A stretch of 64,000 nt of DNA, from assembly GCA_963805455.1 (NCBI GenBank), contig CAWDUJ010000009.1, forward strand, positions 186,001 to 250,000, read 5' to 3'. This DNA comes from VRUE01 sp963805455 (GTDB lineage: Bacteria > Actinomycetota > Thermoleophilia > Solirubrobacterales > 70-9). The notes beneath the pieces are model-generated. The model had not been told where the DNA came from. It searched no databases and saw only the letters and a list, made by a program, of their open reading frames with translations. The position numbers and the translations under genes were made by a program. Within the stretch, counting starts at the first letter, position 1. Each line of letters opens with the position of its first letter. This document shows, piece by piece, positions 26,514-36,400 of this stretch.

Positions 26514-29294
26514 CTAGTGCCCCGCCTTCTTCTGCCGGCGCTTGTGCGCTCTCGAGGACTTCGAGCCGCACGAGGATTGGAGCTTGCGCTTGCGGTCGAC
26601 CTTGGCGCCGTTCTGCCCGACGAGTTTCAGTTTTGCCCGCCTGTCCGCCTTGCAGAGGTTGCCGCTGTTGACCAGCAGGCCCTTCTTCCCGCCCGCCATT
26701 TCGAGGACGAATTCGGAGACCGGGGCGTCGGGGACGGTTTCGAAGCGTGCCCTCAGGCCCGCGCCTTTGACGCTGTCGATCCTGGCCGAGACCTCGATGT
26801 TGAATTGACCGCGCAGGTCCGCGACGAGGTCGGGCAGTTTGTGGTTGCTCGCCCGCAGGTACACATTGCCCGTCAGCGGCTGGGCGAGCAGCGGCGTCAC
26901 CGCCGTCGCCGTCCCGTACACCGAGCCGGACGGGCAGGCATTCGCCGCGAACTGAACCCTGGTGCAGACGGTGCCGATGTGGGAGTTGTCGAGGAGCTCG
27001 TTCTTCGGCATCACCACGGTCACCTTCGAGAGGTTGGCTTCACCCGGGGCGGTTTTGACGACACCGCGCAGAGCCGGATGGCCACGACGTTTCGTCGAGC
27101 CCTTGAGCTTGATGTTCAGCTTCGGGTCGAACGCCAGTCCGGCGCAATTCGCCGCCTGGAAGTGGCTCGTCGCGGTTGCGTTCCCTCCTTCGTCGCCGGA
27201 GATCGAGGCATTGACCGCGAACGGGTCGCAGTTCGTCGGGTTCAGCGCGAAGCCGGGCCGATCGAGATCGAGCCGGATCGAGCGCCCGCGCAGCGGGACC
27301 CCTTCGAGGATCTGCGGCAGCGGATCGGAGGTCGTCGTCACCTGTGCGGTGACCGGGTTGACCGAGACAGCGGCCCGAACGGCAACGTTGCCGAGGTCGT
27401 AGGGCCCCGAGACCGCGGGGACGACCACGACCAGGCTCACCGGAGCCCCCTTATACGGACCGGCGAGGTAGACCTTGCCGGGGGTGTAGAGCGGGTGGGT
27501 TCCGGCGCCGACGCCGGTGACCGCGGTGCCGACCTGGCTGCTCGCTGGACAGGCGGGAGCCGCCTGCTCGGTGCGGCCCAGGTATCCAGCTCCCTGAAGG
27601 GTCGAGATCGCCGACTCCGGGCAGTACGGGATGCCGACAAGGCTGGCGGCGAACCCGGGCGGCATCTTGACGGTCAGGCCGGTCAGATCCTGTTCGCCGT
27701 CGCGGCGCCTGAGGACGAGGGTCAGCGGCGAGTGCGTCGCCGCCGTCGGGTCGGCGACGCCCGCTTCGAGCTCGGGCGCGAGCGGGCGAGCGCCGTTCGG
27801 ACAGGGCGAGCCGTCGGGGCCTTCGTTGATCGTGATCAGGTTGGTCGTGTGGCGAACGGCGAGCGCCGTGTTCCAGGGCACAAATTCGCTCTCCACCTTG
27901 TAGGTGCCGCAGTGGCTGGGCGTCGCCAGCAATCCGCGTTCGGAGCCGAAGATGTGAAGCCCGAATTCCTGCAGAGGCGCCTGCGGCAGGCTCTTGAAGG
28001 CGAGCGAGACCCGCCCGGTGACCGGGTCGGTTTCGACCGTTCCGAGCAGCTTGACGTTGGTCGCGAAGCCCGACGCGGCGAGCAGTACCCGATACGGTTC
28101 CCCCGGTTTGGGTTCGGCCAGGTAGAGGGCGCCCGGCAGCGGCTCGGGCAGGGCGGCCACGTCCAGGTTCAGCGTCCCGATCTTCGAGAACTCCGGGCAG
28201 TCAGCCGGCAGCTTGGTGCCGATCGAGCTGAGGATGTCCGGGCAGGCGAGCTTTCCGTCGGCCGCGTTGGGGTTGATCGAGAAGCCCTCGGGCAGGGTGA
28301 CCCTCGCCACTTTGAGCTCCGACGGGGACGGGGTGATCGGGCTCTGGGTTTGCGGCACCTTCAGAGTCGCGTCCATCCCCGTGGGCGTGTCCGAGGCCCC
28401 GGTCGTCGGCTTCGCAGTGACGCTCGGGTTGAAGCTCGCCTGGTTGCAGCTCGTCGTTTCCGGCCACGGGATCGTTTCTTTGCCGACTTTCCCGCCGTAG
28501 TATTCGATTTCTCCGGTGACCGTGAGTGAGACGCCACAGGTAGTCGGGTTCTGTAGGAAGGGCGCCGGCGGGACCGTCGCCGGGGCGAAGGTTTCACTGC
28601 CGAAGGGTTCGCCTGGCGGACATCCTTCTTTTCCTGCTTGTTCGAAGCAGAATCCGGCGCCGACCATCGGCGTCGCGAATCTCCGCGCGGCGTGGTCTTC
28701 GGAGGCCGGGACGCCCCAGAGGACGAGCTGGAAATGGGGAAACGGGAGGCGAACCTGCGGGGTGCTGACCGCGTCGAGCCCGTAATCGCTCTGAGTTCGG
28801 CCTGACAGTTCGAGGAAGACCGGGAACGCGATGAGCGGGGCGGTGAATCCGAGCAGCCCCGCCTGTTCAGGGTTCGTTTCCATGTTGTAGAGCGGGACGA
28901 AGATGCCTTCCCCGAGCCCCTTGAGGCTGAAGTAGCCGATCTGCGCATCCGACGGGCAGCTCGCGATCGAGAATTCGCTCAAGGTGCACTTCGGCGCGAC
29001 ATGTGGGTTGCCGATAAAGCCCTCAGGCCAGTGAACGGCATTCGTGCGCGGATATAGGCAGTCTGATTCGCAGACGTCGCCTTCACCGAACGTTTCATCG
29101 ATGCGCATGATGAAGTCGATATTGACGTCGGGGTGGCCGCCCGCCTGACTCGTGGTGGGCGTGACTTCGAACGATTCGTAGCCCGGTTCGACGTGTTCGT
29201 AGGCCGCGTTCGCCGCGCCTGCTCCAACGGCGGCCAACACGATCAGCGCCACGACCGACACGATCAACGTGGCGAACCTCGATCTCACCTTCAC
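26514..29294 (-). CDS. Exported four-unit protein B1' (copy A)
   Basis: About 926 residues. GTG 29294 (MKVRSRFATLIV) is chosen because CAGGGGGGA lies just upstream; the frame extends nine codons further as an overlap with the preceding gene. Signal peptide ends near ANAA. After a TTSQAGGHPD segment come four diverged units with IG motifs (CPSDAQIG, CPEFSKIG, CPASSQVG, CPSGSVYG). It is the closest relative of B1 at 7654-10,422, sharing the KGSTKRRGHPALR segment and the NPTNCDPF segment. The C-terminus is basic (SRAHKRRQKKAGH). It starts a few bases after the giant gene A1', so the pair is probably cotranslated. No enzymatic motif is visible. Confidence 0.85.
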   Translation of the reverse strand: MKVRSRFATLIVSVVALIVLAAVGAGAANAAYEHVEPGYESFEVTPTTSQAGGHPDVNIDFIMRIDETFGEGDVCESDCLYPRTNAVHWPEGFIGNPHVAPKCTLSEFSIASCPSDAQIGYFSLKGLGEGIFVPLYNMETNPEQAGLLGFTAPLIAFPVFLELSGRTQSDYGLDAVSTPQVRLPFPHFQLVLWGVPASEDHAARRFATPMVGAGFCFEQAGKEGCPPGEPFGSETFAPATVPPAPFLQNPTTCGVSLTVTGEIEYYGGKVGKETIPWPETTSCNQASFNPSVTAKPTTGASDTPTGMDATLKVPQTQSPITPSPSELKVARVTLPEGFSINPNAADGKLACPDILSSIGTKLPADCPEFSKIGTLNLDVAALPEPLPGALYLAEPKPGEPYRVLLAASGFATNVKLLGTVETDPVTGRVSLAFKSLPQAPLQEFGLHIFGSERGLLATPSHCGTYKVESEFVPWNTALAVRHTTNLITINEGPDGSPCPNGARPLAPELEAGVADPTAATHSPLTLVLRRRDGEQDLTGLTVKMPPGFAASLVGIPYCPESAISTLQGAGYLGRTEQAAPACPASSQVGTAVTGVGAGTHPLYTPGKVYLAGPYKGAPVSLVVVVPAVSGPYDLGNVAVRAAVSVNPVTAQVTTTSDPLPQILEGVPLRGRSIRLDLDRPGFALNPTNCDPFAVNASISGDEGGNATATSHFQAANCAGLAFDPKLNIKLKGSTKRRGHPALRGVVKTAPGEANLSKVTVVMPKNELLDNSHIGTVCTRVQFAANACPSGSVYGTATAVTPLLAQPLTGNVYLRASNHKLPDLVADLRGQFNIEVSARIDSVKGAGLRARFETVPDAPVSEFVLEMAGGKKGLLVNSGNLCKADRRAKLKLVGQNGAKVDRKRKLQSSCGSKSSRAHKRRQKKAGH

Positions 29295-29313
29295 GATTCC
29301 CCCCTGCCTCACG

Positions 29314-32300
29314 TCAACCATTGCTCCTCGCGTTCATTGCCTTCTTTTGGTGTCGCTTCTTCGAGCGATGGTGCTTCCGCTTGCTCTTCCCTTCTTTCTT
29401 CGCCTTGCCCTTGGCCTTCTTCGCCTTGCCCTTGGCCTTCTTCGCCTTGCCCTTGGCCTTCTTCGCCTGGGCCTGGATGTTTCCGGAACCGCCGAGTTCG
29501 CCAGCGCTGTTGATCGCTGGCGGCGCCGGCGGCGAGCTGTCGGGCCCGTGGCACTCGTCGGCGGCTTCGCACGGCAGCAGTTCGGGTTCTTCGGGGAACC
29601 CACCGCCAGTGCGAGCGTCGTAGAACTTGATGTATTCGCCGTTGTGGTCGCGCCTCACCAAGGTGTCGAAAGTCGAGAAGTAGACATCGACCCCGTTGTG
29701 GCTGACCGCCTCGAGCCCTGTGTAGGCCGGGGAGGAGAGAAGGCTGAACACTTCCGAGCCGCCGGTAAAGTCGCGGTTCCCCTGGCCCGTGGTGATCAGC
29801 TGCGGGCGCCCGTCGACGTACTCGTAGACGTCGGTGATGGTCCCGTCCTGGTCACGGGGGTCGAGGGAGTCTTTCGACCCAAAGTAGGTGCGTCCGTCGT
29901 CGGCCATGAAGCGGCCGTTCTGGCTGGCTTCGGCGTTGGCGGTCGGCGGCGCGCCGGACGGACTGCAGGAGGCACACCGGATCAACCCGGAGTCGGGCGC
30001 GTAGGTGTAGATCTCCTGGAGCCCCTTCGAGTCGTAGGAGGTCAGCCTCGAGGAGGTACGGATCGCCGCGTGGGCACCATCGGGCGAGATCTGCATCCGC
30101 GTCACCTGGGTTCCGGAGTCCATCGTCGTGACCAGGTGCGGCGCGCCGTTCCGGAAGAGGTATAGGTTCCGTTCGTCGTGGACCCCAGGATTGCTCGAGT
30201 CCAGGCTCTCCGGGGAGTAGAAGTAAATGTCGCCACTGTCTTCTGCGAATAGATCGTCCATCCCCGGCGCCGTGACCATGATGCCCCGGTCAGGGTGGGG
30301 GAGTTCGGGCCGGAGGAATTCGACGCCGCAGCCGCTCGGGCCCCAAGAGTCGCTGCACGTGTCGCTGTTGCCCTGGCCGTTGCCCTGCGAGAGGACAGTC
30401 AGCTCGCCTTTCGCCGACCCGTCTTCGCGCCACTGGTAGAGGTCGACGCTCGAGTCGGTGTCGGCCGGCGTCAGTTTGGCATCGGTCGTAAAGAAGACCT
30501 TGTCGCCGCTCTGGGTCATGCCGATCGGGGTCACCGGATGCCCTTCGGAGATGTTGTAGGTGATCGCGTCGTTGACCCGGAGGAATAGATAGGCCAGTTC
30601 GCTCGTCGGCGGGTCGGCGGGCGTTTCCATCAGGATGTGGGTTCCGTCCGTCGAGACCCCGCGGAAGTCGATCGCTTTTTCTTCGATCGTCCGTTTGGCT
30701 TCCAATGGGATCGGTTCGCCGCTCGGGAGCTTCGAGATCACGTTGACTTCGTGAGTCCTGATGTTGTTGTCATAGGCGGAGCCGAGGCCGTCCGTCTGGC
30801 CTCCCGGCGCAAAGACGACCGCCGGTTTCGTCGTGCCGCCGAAGAACCCTTCGATGTAGTTGTTGGACGAGAAGACGAAGTGGTTGAAGTCCCGCGACAT
30901 CGCCTGCATGCCCTTGAATGTCTTTCCGCCGGGAATCAGGCCGACGTTGGTCGGGAGCCTGCCCTTCTTCTGACCACCGGCGGTGAAGACGTAGGGCGCG
31001 AATTCCTGGGTGAAGTCGCCTTCGTCGGTCTCCGAGTGATCGATGCAGAGATCCATCGAGGCCGAGCATTCCTTGCGCCCGGTTTCAAACGCTTCCTGCC
31101 CCTGCAGCCCGGGCACGCTCGGCACCCAACCAGCATTCGTGCGCGTCGACATGTACATGTCGGTGAGGCCGATCGGCGAATTGAGCCCGGGCGGCGAGGA
31201 AAGCCCGCCGAAGTAGGCGAACCGCGACGGTGAGCTGGCGTAGCCCTCGTTGGGCGGGAACTGGTACCTCACGTGCCACGGGTTGCCGCCTTCGAATTCT
31301 GAGCTTTCTTCGGCGGTGACCTGGCCGGGATAGAGCAGCACCGAACCCGACGAGATCATCGAGACGAGCTCGTAGGCACGGCAGTCGGGCAGGTAACTGG
31401 CGCCGGTTTCCTGGCGTACGTGGTTGTTCGGGCAGGTCGGCGGCGAGAAATCGAAGGTCGTGTCGGCGCTTTCGGTCGTTCCCCAATCGTTTTCGGCGAC
31501 AACCCGGTAGTGGTAGGTCGAACCTTCCTGAAGCGCGGTGATGGTCTGTTCGACCGAGACCGGCGAGGTGCCTTCGCCGAGGTCCTCTGGTTCGATCGGG
31601 ATGACCTGGCCGTAGGAGGTGCTCGGGCCGTACTCGAAGAAGTAGGTGGTGTCGAACCCGACCGGGTTGATGTCAGCGTGGAGGGTCGCCGAGGAGCTCG
31701 TTATGCCCGAGACCCGGACCGAGGCGACATCGGGGGCCGAGGCGGTTCTGAAGGTCTGATCGGGACCGATCGTCGAGCCGTCGGCATTCGTCGTTACGAC
31801 CCGGTAGTGGAACGTGTGCCCGCTCGGCAAATTGGCGATGGGCGTCGAGATTGGCGTCACGCCCGAGCCGCTGCCGGCGCTCGCCGTCGTTGTTTCCAGG
31901 CCGTAGCTCGTTGATAGGCCGTACTGGAATTTGTATGTGGTCGCTTTCCCATCGGGGTCGAGCGAGGCTTTCAGGGTCGCGCCGTGGGTGTCGACGTTCG
32001 TCGCGGGCAGCGTCTGAACCTGGAGGACGAATGCCGGGACGACGATCCGGTCGATGCCGACGTTCTTCCCATGTTCGTTTTCGGCCGAGAAGCGGTAGTG
32101 ATAGGTCGCGCCGGTCGTCAGACCCGACAGCGTGCCGCTGACTTCGGTGCTTTCGGCGCTGAAATTCGAGGCGGGCGGACTGGCCGCCGCATCGGGGGAG
32201 CAGGGAACGCTGTTCGGATACGAGGACGGTTTCGGGTTGTTCGTCTGAACGTATTCGAGTAGGCAGTTCGTGATGTTCGCGCCGCCGTCCTTTTCGACGG

Positions 32301-33444
32301 TCCCGTGGAGTGTCGCGTCGGTGTGGCCGACTTCGAGAATGTTGGTCTGCTGGGTCTTGATGTCCGGGAGGATGTTGCCCGGCCCGAACTCGACGATCGT
32401 CGCCGGCGCCGTCCCGGCGTAGACATGGTTGTCTTTGGTGACCGTTACCGCAATCGATTCGTTCAGTTTTCCTTCGCCGAAGTTGGGAGCGGTCAGGTGC
32501 GAAGTTTCGTTCCCGGTTCCTTCGCTGAAGGTTTCGATCACATTGCCGCGGTCGGCCAAGACATTGTTGTTGTTGAGATCGACGTCGATCCCGTTGACTC
32601 CGGTCTGCACCGGGTTCGGCGCAAACGGCGACGGCACCGCGTAGAAGCGTTCCGGGGTCGGGACACCGAACTTGGGCTTCAATTCTTCGGTGAACTGATC
32701 CGACTCGTACTTGCGGAGGATGTTTCCGCCGAATCCACCGAACTGCCAGGGGTTGAACCAGAGGGCCCCGTGGTTGTCGACCTTGATCCGCGTGTAGCTG
32801 TAGAAGGTGTCGGATTGCGGGTAGGCCCGCTTCACCTCCTGCAGCGCGGTGTTGTATTTCGAGACACGCCCGGGCCCGGGGAGGTCGGATGTGACGTAGA
32901 TCGACCCGTCGGGCCCGACCTCGACCCCGTTGAGGACATTCGGGATCGTCGTTTCGATCGGCTGCAGGATCGCGCCGGCATGCAGGCCGGTGGGGTTGAA
33001 GATGTCGACGTTCGGAGCGGAGGTGACGAAGAGCTTCCCGTGGTTCGGCGAGGCCGAGCTGTCAACCGCGATGTCGGGATTGGTGTCGAATTTCCCGTCT
33101 TCGGAGGCGGGGTCGGCGATCAGCCGGTTGCCAGAGATGTATTCCGCAGAGGCGCTGAACGGCGCCGGATCGCCGTTGAGGTGGTAGCGCAGGATCTGAT
33201 CAGCTTCGTTCGGGTAGGAGCCAAGGCGGCACGAGACGTACACCAGCCCCTCAGGTTCGAGGACGGCAATGTCCTGGACCCTGATGCATTCGTTGCCGAC
33301 TTCGAATTCGTTCAGGACCGTCGAGTGGTCATAGACGGCGGAGGCGGGGCTCGCAGAGAAGGACAGCGCGGCGATCGCGGCCACGGCGGCGATGATGCCG
33401 ACGCGCAGTCTGCTTGCCTTCGAGGTCATCCTGGAGAGTCTCAC
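29314..33444 (-). CDS. Giant exported propeller-FN3-WD40-like protein A1' with histone-H1-like tail
   Basis: About 1376 residues. GTG 33444 is chosen because GGAG lies seven bases upstream; the frame extends nine codons into the previous gene. Signal peptide ends near ASPASA. Order: NHL-type propeller (about 40-370), three FN3-like repeats (YHYRFSAEN, FHYRVVTTN, YHYRVVAEN), junction CPNNHVRQ...LPDCRAYELVS, then a WD40/TolB-like region with DGTHILMETPAD and GDKVFFTTDAKL strands. The tail differs from its relatives: no C...GKC motif, but about 50 residues of AKGKAKK repeats encoded by exact 21-base tandem copies. The body matches that of the gene at 10,451-14,760. Secreted; function unknown. 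Confidence 0.85.
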   Translation of the reverse strand: MRLSRMTSKASRLRVGIIAAVAAIAALSFSASPASAVYDHSTVLNEFEVGNECIRVQDIAVLEPEGLVYVSCRLGSYPNEADQILRYHLNGDPAPFSASAEYISGNRLIADPASEDGKFDTNPDIAVDSSASPNHGKLFVTSAPNVDIFNPTGLHAGAILQPIETTIPNVLNGVEVGPDGSIYVTSDLPGPGRVSKYNTALQEVKRAYPQSDTFYSYTRIKVDNHGALWFNPWQFGGFGGNILRKYESDQFTEELKPKFGVPTPERFYAVPSPFAPNPVQTGVNGIDVDLNNNNVLADRGNVIETFSEGTGNETSHLTAPNFGEGKLNESIAVTVTKDNHVYAGTAPATIVEFGPGNILPDIKTQQTNILEVGHTDATLHGTVEKDGGANITNCLLEYVQTNNPKPSSYPNSVPCSPDAAASPPASNFSAESTEVSGTLSGLTTGATYHYRFSAENEHGKNVGIDRIVVPAFVLQVQTLPATNVDTHGATLKASLDPDGKATTYKFQYGLSTSYGLETTTASAGSGSGVTPISTPIANLPSGHTFHYRVVTTNADGSTIGPDQTFRTASAPDVASVRVSGITSSSATLHADINPVGFDTTYFFEYGPSTSYGQVIPIEPEDLGEGTSPVSVEQTITALQEGSTYHYRVVAENDWGTTESADTTFDFSPPTCPNNHVRQETGASYLPDCRAYELVSMISSGSVLLYPGQVTAEESSEFEGGNPWHVRYQFPPNEGYASSPSRFAYFGGLSSPPGLNSPIGLTDMYMSTRTNAGWVPSVPGLQGQEAFETGRKECSASMDLCIDHSETDEGDFTQEFAPYVFTAGGQKKGRLPTNVGLIPGGKTFKGMQAMSRDFNHFVFSSNNYIEGFFGGTTKPAVVFAPGGQTDGLGSAYDNNIRTHEVNVISKLPSGEPIPLEAKRTIEEKAIDFRGVSTDGTHILMETPADPPTSELAYLFLRVNDAITYNISEGHPVTPIGMTQSGDKVFFTTDAKLTPADTDSSVDLYQWREDGSAKGELTVLSQGNGQGNSDTCSDSWGPSGCGVEFLRPELPHPDRGIMVTAPGMDDLFAEDSGDIYFYSPESLDSSNPGVHDERNLYLFRNGAPHLVTTMDSGTQVTRMQISPDGAHAAIRTSSRLTSYDSKGLQEIYTYAPDSGLIRCASCSPSGAPPTANAEASQNGRFMADDGRTYFGSKDSLDPRDQDGTITDVYEYVDGRPQLITTGQGNRDFTGGSEVFSLLSSPAYTGLEAVSHNGVDVYFSTFDTLVRRDHNGEYIKFYDARTGGGFPEEPELLPCEAADECHGPDSSPPAPPAINSAGELGGSGNIQAQAKKAKGKAKKAKGKAKKAKGKAKKEGKSKRKHHRSKKRHQKKAMNARSNG
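29401..29468 (+). repeat. 21-base tandem repeat encoding an AKGKAKK-type tail
   Basis: Three exact 21-base units occupy 29401-29421, 29422-29442 and 29443-29463, with the start of a fourth to 29468. On the minus strand they encode a seven-residue Ala/Lys/Gly repeat at the C-terminus of the giant gene. Exact repetition at DNA level points to recent expansion by slippage or unequal crossing-over. Confidence 0.9.
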
Positions 33445-33463
33445 TCGGTGTCTCCTATCGCGA

Positions 33464-36400
33464 TCAGCCATGGCGCTTGCCGTTCTTCTTCTTCTTCTTG
33501 TGCTTCTTCTTGTGCTTCTTCTTGTGCTTCGGGACGCACTTCCCGTGCTTCTTCACCTTGCCCTTCCGGCATTTCGTCTTCGCCGGAGGCGGTGGTGGTG
33601 GAGCCGCCGTGCCCGGCAGCGTGGTGAAGGTCTCGTCGCGCCCGGCGCTCGATCCCCAAACGTTCGAGGCGACGACCCTGTAGTGGTAGGTCGTGCCGGG
33701 CGAGAGGCCGGTCAGGTCCACAACCGATTCGCGCGCGAGGACATCGGAACCGATCGGGACAGTGGCCGTGGACGATCCGTATGCGTTATTGGTGCCGAAC
33801 TCGAAATGGACGTCGGTCGCGCTCGAGTTGGCGATCACTCGTGAGGTCAGATGGGCAGTCGTCTGTCCGACGCCGGAGGCCGTGGCCGAATCGATCTTCG
33901 GCTTGGCGGGAGTCCTGAAGACCAGATCGGGGCCGTTCGTGACGCCCGTGAAGTTGAAGGCGACCGTCCGGAAGTGATAGGTCGTTTCCGGTTCGAGCCC
34001 GGTGAGGTCGGCTTCGATCGGAACGAACTGAATGTCTTTGCCAACCAGGATCGGTTCGGTTTCGGTGTGCGTTCCATAGGCCGTGGTTTCGCCCCACTCG
34101 AACAGCCATGAGGCGTCCCACCTGTTCGGCGCGACCATCGCGGTGACGCGGGCGCTCGTCGGCGTGAGGCCCTCGACTTCGGTTTCGGTGATTCCGGGCA
34201 GTGGCGCCGGTTCCGTCGTGAACGTCATGTCTTTGCCGTACGTGACGCCGAACTGGTTTTCGGTGACGACCCGGTAGTGGTAGGTCGAGTAGCCGTAGTA
34301 GGTCGAGATTTTCATCGAGACGGGTGTCGGCCCGACGGTGACGCCGGCGTCGAACGGGTCTTCGCTGCTCAGCTGCCCATAGCTTTTCGTCGGGCCATAT
34401 TCGAAAAGGAATTTGGTGTCGTGACCGTCGCCGGTGAATTTGCCGTTGAGGGTGACGGTCTGTTGGCCAATTTCGGTGGCCGGTTCGGTCGTGACACCGG
34501 CGACGGCCGACGGAGTCGTGAACGACTCATCGAATCCTTTGCTGGTACCGGTGCCGTTAACCGCGACGACGCGGTAGTGGTAGGTCGTTTCCAGCTCCAG
34601 GTTTGAGACCAAGGCTGAGATCGGCGTGGTGACGTTGGGCGCCCCCGCGTCCTGCGGCTGGGTCGTTTCGGTGTAGACCCCAGCCGGTCCGTGGCCGACC
34701 TCGAAATAGTATTCCGTGCCGTCGCCGTTGCCCAGGAAGGAGCCGTTGAGCGTCGCGCTCCTCGGCGCGACACTGGTCGCGGGCTTCGTCGTCAGGTCGA
34801 TGACCGCATGCGGGACGAATTTGCGGACGCCGCCGTTCGAGGCACCGTTGACGTTTTCGGTCACAAGCCGGAACTCGTACGGTTCCTCCAACGTCAGGCC
34901 TGTGAGTTCGGCGCTCACCGATTCGTTGGCGGTGAATATGGTGCCCTCGTCACACGGGACTTTGGTCGCTTCATCGAATTCTTTAGCGATGTAGAGCGCG
35001 TCGGTCGTGTATTCGAATTCGCAGTTCGTGACTTCTTCCCCGGCTTCCGCCAGGTCGACTTCCCCGCTCAAGACGCCGCTGCTCTGAGTCAGCGCCGAGA
35101 ACTTTTTGGTGAGCGAGTTCGGCACTGTGAACGCTTTGAAGATGTGCACGTCTTTCGCGCCGGCTTCGAAACTGCCGTCGGTGACATAGGCGGTGCCGGT
35201 CGCCTTGTTGATCGCGATGTCACCGGGCTGGAAAAATTCTCCCGAGCCGAAGGTCTCTGTGACCGAGCCGGACTGGTCGAGCTTCTGGACCCGGGGCGGC
35301 CCGGAGGGCCGCAGCCCGTAGAGGTTGTCTTCGGAGTCGAATGTGAAGCTGACATCCGGGCCGGCGTGGACGAGCGTGCTCGGGTCCTTCAGTTCCGGCG
35401 GGATCTGGGCTGGGCCCGACGGCGCATGGAAGTTGGGGGCATATTTCTTGACCGGGCCCGAACTGAACTGAAGTTCGCCGCCGCCGAAGCCGGCCCCTAC
35501 CTGGTAGTAGATGTTGCCGGCGGAGTCGACCTGGAGCCGGCAGGGGTTGGACGTGTCGCTGTTGAGCGTCCCTTCGAGCGCGCCCTCCTGGGTGTCGTTG
35601 GTCGCCCAAGGAAGGATGCCGAGCTTGTCGATGTAGGCGAATTCCTGGTTGCTTTCGCCGTGGGCGATGACCAGGTCGCCGTTGTTGTCGACCGCGACTC
35701 CGCACGCCTTGACCGCGAACGTTTCCTGGGAGCGGGTGTAGATGCCCCCTGCCCCCAGCGGTTCATTCGGATGTTCTTCGAATTCGAACGGGTGCCCGTT
35801 CACGGGAATGCCCTGGTATTTGGAGTGGGTGTTTAGACCGGACGGCAGATAGGCATGGACGCCGCCCGACGGGTTCGGCAGCGACTGGCCCCCCGGGCAG
35901 CAGGTCGTCATGCTTTCCGCGCTCGAGACGTAGATGACCCCCTGGTTCGGCCCACCCGTGTTGTCGACGGCGATCTGGTAGCAACCCTGGCCGCATGCCG
36001 CATTCAGGATGTTGGTCGTCGGCGCGCCGTTCTGTTCGGTGGTGACACTGCAGGTGCCCGAGCCGGTCACTTTGGTGCAGGAAATTTGGGAGACGTTGGT
36101 ATTGGCGAACGTCCCTTCGAAACGGATGACCGGGTTGAAGGGGCCGCTGACGATGGTGAAGGTGCCTCCGCATTTCGCTTCAAGTGCCGCCTTCATGTGG
36201 GCGGCGAGGGTCGATTGTTCGTTGCTCCATTCGATCGCGGCGGTGGGTTCCGCGTTGGGACAGGTGAGTGTGAAGGTGTCGCCGGTGAACCAGCTTTCTT
36301 CGAAGTGGGCGCTCTGCGACTCGTTCGGGCCGGCGAGCCCCGAGAAGCTGGATGGATTGCCTTCGGCATCGAACTTTTCGATCTGCCCTGAGAACCTGCG

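Noticed and set aside
33475..33560. Runs of CTT units as a non-coding microsatellite
   Set aside because: They are lysine codons of the C-terminal tails read on the minus strand.
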